From Ryuthela nishihirai (lineage: Eukaryota; Arthropoda; Arachnida; Araneae; Heptathelidae): a DNA stretch of 64,000 bases. The number at the start of each line of letters is the position of its first letter. Within the stretch, counting starts at the first letter, position 1. The stretch lies in assembly GCA_038380435.1 (NCBI GenBank), contig JAWZYU010000001.1:14302001-14366000 (forward strand). The letters run 5' to 3'. The notes below the pieces were generated by a model. The model ran no database searches, was not told where the DNA came from, and saw only the letters and a program-made list of their open reading frames with translations. The translations under genes and the position numbers were made by a program. Shown piece after piece: positions 21,511 through 33,030 of the stretch.

Positions 21511-21718
21511 TTCCCGTGGCCGAGTGGTTATAGCACGCTTGGCTACTGATCTAAGGGACCTGGGTTCGAGCCCCGGATTTAGGCATGGATGTATGTGTCG
21601 TTTTTCTGCTGAGGTCCTACCATCCTCTCAGATATCCTACTATGGCATATAAACTGACAGGCTCCTGTCAGACCTCTGTGGCAAGCAGCTGCTTGAAGGG
21701 GTATTTATTTTTTTTTAT
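21511..21718 (+). mobile_element. SINE family 2, full copy
   Basis: Head reads TTCCCGTGGCCGAGTGGTTA...GGTTCGAGCCCC, that is box A and box B of a class II-type tRNA (Ser- or Leu-like D arm). The body has CTGCTGAGGTCCTACCATCC, CTGACAGGCTCCTGTCAGAC and GCAGCTGCTTGAAGGGGTAT, then a T-rich tail. The tail region is duplicated at about 21757-21780. Copies exist at 47.9-48.1 and 61.1-61.3 kb on the other strand. Confidence 0.82.
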
Positions 21719-21959
21719 AATATAAATTTGATTTTTATATTTTATAATATAAATTTGAAGGGGTAGTTATTTTTTTTTATTGAGTTTTATTATTTCCTGC
21801 TTTTAGCACCTTCTAACAGCGGGAATTCGAATAAGTTGACGATTGCGAAAATGAAAATAGCAGTACTCTATTAGTAACGATAAAAAAAAAAAGGATTTTT
21901 CATGTATCTCTTAAAGCGAAAAATTGTGTTTTACATCCCTTTGAAGGCAAAGAGATGGG

Positions 21960-22140
21960 GGGATTTGTAAACGTTGTTTTTGTGTTTGCAAACGTATAGC
22001 ATTTACGAACTTTAATTTTTCCATTATTTTTTTGCGAATTATTCATGCGGAAATATATTTATGTTATGAGCACAGGGCTATTTTGTTTTCGAATTACGAA
22101 TTGACAAGAATTCCTAATTATTCATTCAGAAAAACATTTG
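21960..22140 (+). repeat. Block B of a diverged dispersed repeat
   Basis: TGTTTGCAAACGTATAG...GCGAATTATTCATGCGGAAATA and ACAAGAATTCCTAATTATTC are repeated with changes at 22905-23045. The two copies are about 0.93 kb apart. Confidence 0.65.
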
Positions 22141-22167
22141 TATGAAATTAATCTTTGCGCCAATGTG

Positions 22168-22290
22168 AACCTCTTGACTACCACACTCTAACACCAAAAT
22201 TTCATATTTCTGGCGATCGTTTACAATATTCATTAAAAGGTATGACATTTTCCACCTTATTTTACTATTTTCCACCGTTAGAGGGCGGTA
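22168..22290 (+). repeat. Block A, second copy
   Basis: Diverged relative of 21415-21510 with the shared start CCTCTTGAC and end TTAGAGGGCG.TATTT. Together with block B it indicates an old tandem or nested duplication. Confidence 0.6.
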
Positions 22291-22362
22291 TTTTACAAGA
22301 TTCAAAAATGCGAATCGTAATATTTCATCAATGCCTATCCAATCCAACAAGAAATTTCAAAT

Positions 22363-23099
22363 TACAGTAAAACCAGGCAAATTGGAAATTGTAGGTACCG
22401 AAAAAAAATTGAAATTACTGAAAACCTGGCTAATTCGAAATTCTCGAAAACAATAGAACTATGTTAAATAAAAGTACAAAAATATAATTGTTTTATAATG
22501 TTCCATGAAAACTAATTCCGAAAGATTTATTTTCAAAATACCACAAAATTTTATTTTGCTAAAACACAACAGAAATATTAACGTTATCACTTATCAAAGG
22601 ATATTCTTAATACTAGTTTGTATCAAATAGTTACAAAAATTACCAAATGCTATTTATTAAAATAAACCAACTCATTTAAAATAATTAATAATGATGACCT
22701 GTTTCATTTTCAGGCGGTTTCCTAACGCGATGCGTTACAGACGTCACCCAATATCGTCACCAACTAGTGTCACTTGCATATCTTGTGTCCTTGATATTTG
22801 TCCCTGGAGTATATCCAAAGAGAAAAATACAACTTTCATAGAAGGCGGTGCCTTAATCATTTTTCGCTGTATCATTCTCTTAATCGTTATTATCATTGTT
22901 TAACGGTTGTGTTTGCAAACATATAGTTTTTGCGAATTATTCAGGCAGAAATATATCGATATCATGAGAGAGGTTATTTTACTTCGATAAATGAGAGGTT
23001 ATTTTACTTCGAATTAACAAGGATTTAAAATTATTCAGGTGCAATAAAAAGTATAAAAAAATTCTAATTAAAGAGTTTCTAATTTACCTGGTTTTACTA
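22363..23099. mobile_element. Tigger/pogo-like MITE
   Basis: A TA at 22363-22364 is followed by CAGTAAAACCAGGCAAATTG. On the minus strand the right end reads TAGTAAAACCAGGTAAATTA from 23099. Such CAGTAAAACC...-type ends with a TA target are typical of pogo/Tigger elements. The interior has no transposase and contains block B of the dispersed repeat. Confidence 0.6.
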
Positions 23100-23684
23100 T
23101 TTGTTTTAAGAAAAAAAAAAAATAAAGAAAACTTTGCTCTGAATCAAATCTCCGACTTCTAAACATTGAACAAAGTGGCTGAATTATCATATTTGCAGAT
23201 TTGGAAATGAAAGTTGCAGATTTGGTTCAAAGTTTAGTTCTGTATTGTTTTTCTAGTTCCTAACATTGGTGAAAATTTTACTTCCCAACATTATGTTCTG
23301 CTGAAAGGAAGGGAAAATTTAGAACAACGCAATTTGGGGTATGGAAAATTATCAGGGGATAGCTCAGTTGAAGGACAGATTGTTTTTATGTCCAATGTAC
23401 AAAGGAGAGGACCATAATATGTGAGTCGACTCTTTGGGAATTGCTCTGATATAGCCCACATTATTATGAACGAAATACGGTAGCAAAATTAGATATCAGT
23501 AAACCATTTCTGTTCTCGAAGTTAATTTTTTCATACATTAAAAACCAAGAAATGTGAGATACATAACACCATGCGGTTTGCAACTACTGATCTAATGGTT
23601 TCAGCAGAAATTTTAGAAACGACCTTTGCGGTCCGTAACAGAAACTTATAGCACTCTTGTATATAGCGCTCTTGTATATACATA
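23100..23684. other. No recognised features
   Basis: AT-rich sequence starting with an A-run (23111-23123). No coding or repeat signal recognised. Confidence 0.5.
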
Positions 23685-23685
23685 T

Positions 23686-23762
23686 GCCGTCCCATGACCG
23701 AGTGGTTAGCGCGCTTGGCTACTGATATAAGGGACCTGAGTTCGAGACCCGGATAAGGCATG
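23686..23762 (+). mobile_element. SINE family 2, tRNA-like head only
   Basis: GCCGTCCCATGACCGAGTGG...TTCGAGACCCGG...AAGGCATGG matches only the tRNA-like head of family 2. No SINE body follows. It is either a 5' fragment or a tRNA pseudogene of the SINE's parent; changed box B bases argue against function. Confidence 0.65.
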
Positions 23763-24059
23763 GACTAAAAATCACTTTTAGGTATAAGGTCAGATCCCAA
23801 GCAATCCGTATAGCTTTAGTTTATTTTATATCGTATGATGATATAATGATTTTACACCGCTGAGAAAAATGTCGTAGTAACTTCCGCGCAACTAAGTTGG
23901 AAAAAAAACTGATTTAAATTTTGAAAAGCGCTCTTCCTATCGATTAGTTTTCCCATTTCCTTTTCTGTCGGGTGCATCGAATTAAAATTTGTTTACCTGA
24001 TTCTTTACGAAACCATTTTTCTTTCGCGAGAAAACTTCTTTTCCTCTGCTTATTAAACT

Positions 24060-25144
24060 TGGCAGCTTCATAAAAGAGGAATCGGAGAAAGAAAGGCGAA
24101 TTTCGGTCTCCACACTGGCGGAGCCAGAGAATCATGAAAGAGATTTTCGGAGACATGGAAAGGAAAGAACGAAACAGCAGTAAGGAGAGTGGAAAGAAGA
24201 GCGAGCCACAGGGCAGCAGACCGCACGCGCAGCTGCCGAGACAACAGCGCGGCCGATTTTTGAAACATATTTCGCCCATTGTCAACGGAATGCAAATTGA
24301 AGGCTCCTGATCGATGAGGAGCACGATGAGGAACGGATGCTAAGAGGAAGGAGGAAGACTAGAGAGAGAAAACACATGGCGAGTTGAACGTCCACGTGCG
24401 TTCCCCTACCGCTATCGATTCGTGGAGTGTGTATCATGGGCACTGACATTCTCCGTGAAACGAACGATCTGATTGGTCGGTTGGGCTTCTCCGTCAGCTG
24501 GAAGGTGAAGAACCCGGATGTCTGCGATCGCGGATTTCGGCGCGTCTGCTCAGTTTCTATTCCGAGAGGCATTCCAGTCATTTTAGAGATAGACGAAGCA
24601 TTTTCGCATTCTCCTCCGGGCGCACTTTCGCACTGCAGAATCGTTATTTGCACCATCTGTAACGTGTGGACATAAAACCGTGTCACCCAAAGTGTCATAC
24701 GTCAGCCGAAGCCGGGAGATATCTTTATCGCTTGCCGTAGCAGCCATATAATCTTTTATTGCACCTGCCCGACACGTAAAGTGGGCTTTGTCGCATAGGC
24801 TCCCTTTCGGCAGTGAAAGACAGTGAGCAGGGCTCTTCGTTCCACCAGTTGGAAATTACGGCGAGTAAAAAATGAATGAATTATTTTTCTCCATGTGACG
24901 AGCAAATCAGTGCAGACTTTCCAATTAATAAATACGCATTGATAGGAGGCCAAGAAGTATGTTGCCTTTGCGTAGGATCTATCACAATGGCTGAATGCGA
25001 ATGGAGAGAGACCTTCGGGGCTGTGTAGCGTCAACTGGTGGAGAAAGTTCTCTCTGGGCTCTCATGTCCATTTTGACGTCGTCGATGGAGGACAGACATG
25101 TCGCGCTCTCCCTCTTTAGCCGAGCACGCACCATGACAAGGTGA
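24060..25144 (+). promoter_or_regulatory. GC-rich island with possible first exon
   Basis: Roughly a kilobase of GC-rich sequence between AT-rich flanks, with CGATCG, GCGCGGCC and many CpGs. At its right edge a frame opens with ATG at 24995 (MRMERDLRGCVASTGGESSL...) and passes further in-frame ATGs at 25064, 25085 and 25133. It reaches ACCATGACAAG followed by GTGAGA at 25141, a consensus splice donor, after which base composition turns abruptly AT-rich. If unspliced, the frame stops at 25142-25144 after 49 codons. A minus frame at 24282-24698 (138 codons) is also open but has no motif. No homology was recognised. Confidence 0.35.
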
Positions 25145-25980
25145 GAAATTTTGCGTATTTGAAGTACACGAGTTAATCAAATTGATGAAGTTTTACCAAA
25201 AGGTGAAATTAGTATTGATCATCACTAAGAATTTTATTATTTAATCTGTATTCGGTGTGCGATAATTTATTTTAAGCGTTATGAGTTTATCTACAAGGAA
25301 AGATTTGATTAACCACGAATTGACAGATGATTAATTTTGAAATAGTGAGGGAATATAGTTTGAAATTCATAATTTGTGACAAGTTGTAGTCAATCATTTA
25401 AAGATGACACAATCGTTAGTTCTGTATAAAAATGTGACAGTTAGATAAAAAAGAAATTTTTTAACTCTAATGTTGAATGAAAAATATTTGTTATATGGAA
25501 AAGAAATGAACTCGTCAATTCTAAATTATGGAAAAAGAAAAAAAATTGGAGGAAATATATTTCTTAAGATTTACTTAGATTTGTGACAGTTATGCAGAAA
25601 TCTTTTAGAAACAGGGATTTGATAATTATTTGATAATATAATAATCGTAATCTTCATTTATTCTCATAAATTTTTCATACCATATTACAAGATCAGTTTT
25701 TCAAGTATTTTGAGGAAAAATAACACGAAAAGAAAAACGTATAAAATAAACACTTTAAAAAAAATAACCATACTACATGAACACCAAAGAACATTAATGC
25801 TTGTCCAGGTTTCCATGCATAATTAACACATTAGTAAACATATGGCAACATTCTGCGCTAGAGAGCATTCCGATTAGATTTTAATGAAAATCTCTAAACT
25901 TATCACATTTTCAGAATATACGTATATTTGGAGCTATAAGTTAAAAAAGGTGTATCTTCAGTGCATTTTTATGCAGTAAA
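25145..25980. other. AT-rich, intron-like stretch
   Basis: AT-rich sequence with no recognised element. It would be intron if the donor at 25141 is real. Confidence 0.35.
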
Positions 25981-25982
25981 GA

Positions 25983-26244
25983 TACAGTCGCTCAAATAAA
26001 TATCCGAAAACTATGGTTAATTACAGAATTCAGAAAAAATATCTGGCAACGATTTTTTTAGAAATTAGTGATCTGGCAACCTTCGTGTCACGTGAACGAA
26101 GGTTGCCAGATCACGTGAACGAAGGTTGCCGTGTCACGTGAACGAAGGTTGCCAGATCACTAATTTCTAAAAAAATCGTTGCCAGATATTTTTCTGAATT
26201 CTGTAATTAACCATAGTGTTCGGATACTTTTTTGAGCTACTGTA
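25983..26244. mobile_element. Foldback MITE (Tc1/mariner-type), copy 1
   Basis: The element 25985-26242 lies between TA dinucleotides and begins CAGTCGCTCAAATAAATATC. The whole element is a long inverted repeat. The centre carries CACGTGAACGAAGGTTGCC three times, so this copy is about 45 bases longer than its relatives. Family members are at 28891, 29193, 31628 and 38648. No coding content. Confidence 0.9.
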
Positions 26245-28109
26245 CGTTAAATAAATAGCCAACTAATTGAAAACATTAAAAAACTTATTTTGAGGTTTTA
26301 AAGTTTGCGGATCATTTTAATCAGAGAAACGCCTGTGATTATTTTTATAATACAAAGATTAACTCTTATTCCTAATCTTACAGCCAGACAAGATGTATTA
26401 GTTTGAAGCGCAAATTATTACTGAAAACGTTTTTCGAACAGGTTAAAAGCAGCAAAATTGAATTATATGCCTTACTTCTTGTAGCCGCATTTTCTAATTC
26501 TTGTAAACGTAATTCTAGGCAAAACATTGGAAAATGAAATAAAATGGAATATATCAATTAAATCAAACTTTTACAGTTTGAGGATTTTTAACGCTTTGAA
26601 GTCGAGGTAGGTTTATTTTAACTCCCAATTTGAAACCGTGCAGTTGACATTTTTTTTTTTCTTAGATGAAAACTATTTAAGGTAGAATATTAAAACTTCC
26701 TTCAGATTTATTTTCTAAAACTGACGTTTTGTTTCACCCCTTCCATTTTTCTTTTTCGGCATCAACCAAAAATGATGTACATATATCGAGCGTTTCACCA
26801 AGAGTAATGAAATAGCCAAATGTTTGAAATAATTGAATTAATGATTTATTTCAAAGTTCCGAAATTTGTGACAAGTGGAACTCTCGCTGTCATTACTGTC
26901 TTATCGAAAAGATTTTGACTAAAACGCAGCTGAAAATAAAGTCGAAACTGTAATATTTAATCATAGCTGTAAATACATACTATTTAATATAGTAAAACTT
27001 CAGTAGAAGTTAAATTTTGAATCTCTTGATATGCGTTATTAATCGCTTATTATATGCTAGAAAAATAATGGGTTGTTCAATACGCTGACAGGCGTCACAT
27101 TGAGATTTCTTCCGTAATAGACCTTTTTTCGGCACTAAGACTTGCTGCAAGATTGTCTTGAGATTTTGAAGAATCTTAATGACCTGTCGGGCATTAAATA
27201 AGTAGGCATCAATATTAAAAACTTCGTCATTGTGCTAACGCCAATAGCATGAATATCTGGTAGTCCAAAAATAGCTCAGTTTTTATTTTCTATTAAATAA
27301 TTCACTTATAAACTACTAAGTCTAATGCAAAAAAAGTTCAGTTAATCAAATGCCAAGTTTGTGCAGTTTTAATTTTGCATGTTGAACTGGTTACGAGAAT
27401 ATGTAATGTCTTTAGCTGCTGTCGACCCCACATAAAGCGAATCTTTACGGCATTCCAGCGAACTTTCGATTACAAGAGGTAACGGGAAAGGAATTCTAGG
27501 ATGATGATGATGGTGCAAAACGACGGTGCCATGAAAAATGAATTCAGAAATTTTCGAACTTCCATTAATTTCTTTCCGTCTTATAGGATACCAGTTAGAA
27601 AACGACAAAGATTTGATCTAATCTTTTAGATAATCTATTTATGCTACACATTTCACTATATTTAAGTGATAGAGTGTTATGGGGAGAAGAGGATAACACT
27701 GACAGCTGTTGCTTGCCTCCCCTCTCCTCTGAGGAAGTAGCCTCCCAATTCTTTTTTCTCTTTTAAAAACGAACATTTCATATTCTCGAGAGATTATTAA
27801 ACTTTCCACGTTCTGCGTAACGTTTATAAAATTATTCATGGCGTACATAACGTGATGGGATTTATTAAATTATTTTAAACTTATCCCTTAACGAGTTTTA
27901 TGTGTTTTTTTTTTGTTTTTGATGTTCCTGGGTTCGATGTACGGTTAACGCCGAAATAGATAATCGAGGGTTCACAATACTTCCTTCTTCATTTTGCAAT
28001 CATATAGCTATAGGGAAAGCGTGCAATTTTCTTCTTTTTATATGAATGGAAGTATATAGTCATTTTGTGTACACTCGGTGGATATTGAGTTGTGACCATC
28101 TACTTTATA
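26245..28109. other. No recognised features
   Basis: AT-rich DNA. Minus frames at 27369-27608 and 27639-27848 lack motifs. A T-run lies near 26651-26661. Confidence 0.5.
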
Positions 28110-28325
28110 ATGTGCAGGGCTCCCGTGGGCTTATTAGTTTCTTTGTTGCTGCACAATGCAGCAACCACGACAAACCCCGATTCCGTCGTAAGACACTACC
28201 AGATATGGAATGCCGTGTACTATCTACTTGTCAGGGGCAAGGCTACACCATATAGATGCATCTCATCCCCGACTACCCTATGGCGAGTAGGAGATGCTCA
28301 TCCATCGGTGAGCTATAGAAATATG
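28110..28325 (+). repeat. Dispersed repeat related to 60.0 kb
   Basis: GGGGCAAG...CATCTCATCC...CTATGGCGAG...GCTCATCCATCGGTGA (28234-28319) aligns with 60031-60122. Both copies are locally GC-rich. It may be part of a retroelement 5' region; no frame was recognised. Confidence 0.6.
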
Positions 28326-28329
28326 GGGT

Positions 28330-28605
28330 AATATATGGGGGAAGGAAATCACTGGACAGGTATTAGGAGACAGAGGGTAACCTGCTGACGAGACCGTAGA
28401 ACGTGTTCTTTAACGTGCACAGTTCTCTCCAGCACAAGGGACCACGGCTTTACCTCTCATCCGACTGATGGAGGCCTTTCCAAACCCATCGGTGTCCCTT
28501 ACAGACCAACGGCAGGGGGGGGGGGATTTAACAGAGATAAATCTCAAAGATGGCCCAGATGGGACTCGAACCTGGGAACGCAGATTATGCCCAGCACCTC
28601 GGATG
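28330..28605 (-). mobile_element. SINE family 1, old diverged copy
   Basis: Contains GAACGTGTTCTTTAACGTGC, CCATCGGTGTCCCTTACAGA and, at the right, GGGACTCGAACCTGGGAACG (box B region on the minus strand). Many substitutions and a run of nine G near 28516. The tail end and box A are lost. Confidence 0.85.
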
Positions 28606-28888
28606 CTGAACATGTATTCTCTACCACAATTATTATGCTGATTGGTTGCTTTTATTCAGTGATCCAGTTCCTATACACTTCTACAACATCTGCTCTGAAC
28701 AACCAACGAGACGTTCAGTTTCCGAGATTGGAGTATCCACACACCTAGCATCAACGATCATTCCTCTTTGAAATTCTGATAAATTTAACTTTTTAAATAT
28801 TGTTTGTGGCGCTTTTGAACCTAATCTTTCACAATTTAATTCACGCGTTTTGAAAATTAATCACTACTGCATTCTGTCATTATCGGAG

Positions 28889-29150
28889 TACAGTCGCTCA
28901 AAAAAGTATCCGAACACTATGGTTGACTACAGAATTCAGAAAAAATATCTGGCAACGATTCTTTTTAGAAATTAATGATCTGGCAACCTTCGTGTCACGT
29001 GATTACAGAATTCAGAAAAAAATATCTGGAGCGTGTACAGCAATTGTACACGCTCCAGTTACCGTTCACAGCAAACTGGAGCGTGTGCAGTTACTGCACA
29101 CGCTCCAGTTTGCTGTGAACGGTAACTGCACACGCTCAATATTTCCGTGA
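28889..29150. mobile_element. Foldback MITE, copy 2, with replaced centre
   Basis: Begins CAGTCGCTCAAAAAAGTATC after a TA at 28889-28890. The left arm is intact through TTCGTGTCACGTGA, then ATTACAGAATTCAGAAAAAA recurs, and the right arm is replaced by nested GC-rich palindromes (29031-29127). The right terminus is not found; the limit near 29150 is a guess. Confidence 0.75.
29057..29127. repeat. Perfect palindrome, 34-bp arms
   Basis: Arms 29057-29090 and 29094-29127 are exact reverse complements around TTA. A smaller palindrome (GGAGCGTGTACA, GCAAT, TGTACACGCTCC) sits just left at 29028-29056 and shares the GGAGCGTGT word. The nested set lies inside a foldback MITE. Confidence 0.92.
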
Positions 29151-29190
29151 GTGAGCCCACACGATCTAGTATCAAAATAATATGACCACC

Positions 29191-29409
29191 TACAGTCGCT
29201 CAAAAAAGTATCCTAACACTATGGTTGATTACAGAATTCAGAAAAAATATCTGGCAACGATGTTTTTAGAAATTAGTGATCTGGCAACCTTCGTGTCACG
29301 TGACATGAAGGTTGCCAGATCACTAATTTCTAAAAAAAATCGTTGCCAGATATTTTTTCTGAATTATGTAATCAACCATAGTGCTCGGATACTTTTTTGA
29401 GTCACTGTA
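29191..29409. mobile_element. Foldback MITE, copy 3
   Basis: The element 29193-29407 (215 bp) has TA on both sides. The ends are CAGTCGCTCAAAAAAGTATC and its near complement. The centre is CTTCGTGTCACGTGACATGA, with a CACGTG core. Confidence 0.92.
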
Positions 29410-31625
29410 CATAGGCTTTTATTCCTTTTGCGCAGTTCATTTTCATTCCAGAGTGGGGTGGTCAGCATACAATAGCAACTGATTCTATATTATCATATTT
29501 ATGAAAAGAAATCATATAGGAGACTGAACTACTCACTTAATAACTATTCATTAGGGAACCAGATATAGCAGAAAATCAGTTACTCATGAGTCCGTGACAG
29601 ATCCAATGTCTATTCTGCGAATATCTGAGTCACTTATTTATTCTTGTGTAATAAATTCCAAAATACATTATTACAGAACTGTGTGGAGAGGTTGCGCGTT
29701 GACTATCATCAGCACACCATATTTTTACCACGGTCAATAATTTCATAGCTATGCAATTTGGTAAACATCGCTTAAAATATTCTATGCACTCAATAAAAGA
29801 CCAGATCGATAAACTTTCAAAAATATGAAGAACTCAATAAGAAACACGCAATCCAAAGGGTGAAGGTTAACCAATAAAAGAAAATATAAGTTTCAGAAAT
29901 AATAGATAATTTAAATGAAATTTATATGAATAGAATTATAGTTATTACTAATTCGTAAACTCCTGGGGATCTGCCGAGTAATGTAAGAGAGTTCACTCCT
30001 CTCAATGTGATCCTTAAATATATATTTCGCAAGAAAAAAATTAATTTATTGGAAATAAATTGGATAATGCTCTTTGTGGAGAGGTAGGATTCCCTTCGAC
30101 ACCGATGGGCTGATGAAAGTGATCCCTTTTCATCCATCATTCTTCTTTCGTATCATTTAGAGACTCTTCCGCGAAGCGCAATGGATTGTTATTTTTAAAT
30201 CTCATCACCTCACTCATCTTTAAGGCATTTAAAGGGACGAGGAAGTGACCCAGTCGTCGTACAACGACGAGGCACATCCTCTTCATCCTATGCCTTTGCA
30301 TAGAGCTCAAGGCCGCTCTATTTTTACATCTGCGGTGTGCCGAATTGCAGGAAACACCATGGCAACGGGACCAAACACTAAGCCAGGTATTAACAATTTT
30401 CAGCGTCGCCACCACTTGGCACGGACGCAGCTGTAATCGGTGGCCACGTATACCCGACGCATCTCGTAATTTACAACGGAGAATTCTCTAAATTGTACTT
30501 CCTCTATTCAAACTGGAACATTATAGCATTAACAGGGTCATTAATAGCAGCGGAGGGACTTCACAGTTGCGTCACCTTTTTGAATCCTCAATGATATTTG
30601 ATCGCTAACAAGATAGCTGATAGTCAGCTTGGAAATCTGCAATGAATTCAGCCTGTCACTGATTCGTTGAGACTTCTATTTATTGGCTGAAGTTTTATCG
30701 CAGAATAGTCGAATACATGACGTAAAAAACAAGCTGACATTGCTCAGGTGACGTATAATGTAAAATATGAACATGGCAAATATGCAAGAACAAACAAAAA
30801 TCATTCAATGTCTGATATAAAAAATCAATCGGTAATAGTTAACCCTAAACATAACAGATGAAAAACTGAAACAAAATGCACGTACGAATGAAAAAAGGAA
30901 AAAAAAAGTTAAAAATGCAGGTGCCAACCTTACTATAAGATAGATGCAAACTGTAAATAAATGCTTATGCATAACGTAATAATAACAAAACAATATATGC
31001 AACGGAAAAATGTTAGATATTCAAATAGTAACAACCCCGCGAAACTAAAAATACTACACATTCCGAACATAATAACAGATGCAAGTGAACATAAGTGCAA
31101 TTTAGCAATGAAATTCTATGAAATATTTATAGAAACTCTGCTTGAGACTGAAATTTACTGTTTCAGAATCATAAGTACGAGGAGACTGTAAGGAAAGAGA
31201 ATATAGCCTTAGTGTAAATAATTATTTTCTATTAGTTATCTCATTTCTTAATCTCTTTAGAGAGCTGATTTAAATTTAGATAGGAGAAGAATGTTCAACA
31301 GGTAATGGACTATGCCAACAGATCACACACACTTCCAACACTTTAAACTTTTAACAATTCCAACAGATCACACATTGCTCGATATTGAAACTGTTTCACC
31401 CAGAAGAAATTGACGAAATTTTCTGAAACTCAGACAAAGATGATCAGATGAGTATGACACGATTTCGTGTACAGTGCATTGTAATGAATTAAGCGAATAG
31501 TGTAGAGTGAAATGTACGTTGTTTAATACGTAATGAAATGGCTGTGGTTCGCAATACATTAAGCGACACATCGCAGAATAGAGATTACTGACGGTGTCCT
31601 GAGAGATGTCCCACCACGTCACATG
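29410..31625. other. No recognised features
   Basis: Mostly AT-rich. A mildly GC-richer patch at 30140-30470 has a 92-codon minus frame (30137-30415) with several Cys and basic residues but no family I can name. Confidence 0.4.
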
Positions 31626-31843
31626 TACAGTCGCTCAAAAAAGTATCCGAACACTATGATTGATTACAAAATTCAGAAAAAATATCTGGCAACGATTTTT
31701 TTAGAAATTAGTGATCTGGCAACCTTCGTGTCACGTGAATCGAAGGTTGCCAGATCACTAATTTCTAAAAAAAACGTTGGCAGATATTTTTTCTGAATTT
31801 AGTAATCAATCATAGTGTTCGGATACTTTTTTGAGCGACTGTA
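31626..31843. mobile_element. Foldback MITE, copy 4
   Basis: The element 31628-31841 (214 bp) lies between TA dinucleotides, with arms nearly perfectly complementary and the usual central TTCGTGTCACGTGAATCGAA. It is immediately followed by the Tc1 relic on the right. Confidence 0.92.
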
Positions 31844-31844
31844 C

Positions 31845-32440
31845 GTGGCATAGCGCAGTTGAATTTTGGACAGGTTGAGGGAGGGCTTGCAAGAGACCAG
31901 TCATGTCCCAAGCATACTCGATGGGCGACAGGTCTGGGGACATGGATGGGAGCAAAATAGTCATGTCCTGGAGATGGTATCAGTATGTGGGCGGGCGTTA
32001 TCTTGTTGAAAGATGACATTCGGGATTTATGACAGAAATAGTAGGCGACTGGTCCAGGAAGCCGTCGACGTATCGCGGGGGATTAACATTACTGATTACA
32101 GATATCAGAGATGACATGTTGTCGTAACTGGTGGCTCCCCAAAAGGGGACACATTGCTGGCGATATTGCTGGATCTGCCCACAGCCCGTCGCAGAAGACA
32201 AAATATTGGCATTTTACATTACACCTAGCATTAATCCGATATCAGTACAGCCGAACCCGACGGTGGCATGCGGTAAAGGGCGGTAAAGGTTGAGCCCATA
32301 TTTCTGCATCAGCCATGGAAGTTCCATGGGAACAACCATGGGAACTTCCACGGCAAGAGGTACAGTTCGCCGAATGTTACCTACGGTTGTGTGGGGTCTG
32401 CTATGCCTGCCAATGATGCCAAATAGGAACACATCCGACC
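31845..32440 (-). pseudogene. Tc1-like transposase relic
   Basis: Minus-strand frames give WGATSYDNMSSL..., PPRYVDGFLDQ, then FQQDNARPH at about 31990-32020 (second catalytic Asp), and MSPDLSPIEYAWDMTGLLQA at about 31885-31945 (catalytic Glu). Frames change between these blocks and stops interrupt. It is a DD34E Tc1 enzyme, clearly dead. No inverted terminal repeats recognised. Confidence 0.75.
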
Positions 32441-32800
32441 CGCAACTTACTCACGAGTTCATTAATTTCTTTGTAATCACTGATATGAAATAAGCTACGA
32501 ATGGCTCATTGCTAACCGAATACAAGACATAAATTTGTAACTTCAGCGTTTTATACAAATACGTTTTTCGTACATCACATATATTATTCAGTATGAATAA
32601 TGCACTTATTAAATTTATATTTTACTTCTACTCCAGTTGGAACCTTTTATGCTAATAGCTACATATTTTTGCCAAGAAAATATCAACTTATTCAAATGTC
32701 TCGTTTGGATCATTCGTTGGTGTGAAGAAGATACATTTAAAATCGCACACACTGTAGGAAGTTATTAGATGCCTCATATAAACATAATATATATATAAAT
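32441..32800. other. No recognised features
   Basis: AT-rich, ending in an ATATAT microsatellite (32790-32808). Confidence 0.5.
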
Positions 32801-32807
32801 ATATATA

Positions 32808-33030
32808 GGCCCGGAGCTAGAAAAATAAAGAGCGGCGGGAGAGATTCTTGGATTTCCATACAGTGTAGCATTTCTTTCTCTGTTTTAGGGTCTTTAACAA
32901 TTTCTTGAAAGAAACGCTAAATATACATGTTGAAAAATTTTTTGCTTGTGTTACCCTTACTAGCATTCTCAAAGGAGAGGGGGGGGGGTGCACGGTCCCC
33001 TTGAAAACCCCCGTAGATCCGACCCTGTGT
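32808..33030. mobile_element. hAT-like non-autonomous element, second copy
   Basis: Starts GGCCCGGAGCTAGAAAAATA and ends CCCCGTAGATCCGACCCTG. It shares with 16.98-17.64 kb the GGTCTTTAA...TTTCTTGAAA core and the GGGG..CACGGTCCCCTTG block. It is flanked by TATATA-rich DNA, so a target duplication cannot be judged. Confidence 0.6.

Noticed and set aside
21511..21590. Functional tRNA gene of Ser/Leu type
   Set aside because: Boxes A and B are present, but the same SINE body follows as at 47.9 and 61.1 kb and the acceptor stem does not pair cleanly, so it is a SINE head.
24282..24698. 138-codon minus-strand gene
   Set aside because: No recognisable motif and located in a GC-rich island where long chance frames are expected; the plus-strand donor at 25141 gives a better account of the region.
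30137..30415. Zinc-finger-like (THAP or BED) domain on the minus strand
   Set aside because: Several Cys and His residues are present but their spacing fits neither domain.
32321..32353. Regulatory palindrome GGAAGTTCCATGG / CCATGGGAACTTCC
   Set aside because: It is imperfect and lies within the decayed Tc1 relic, so it is probably chance or element debris.
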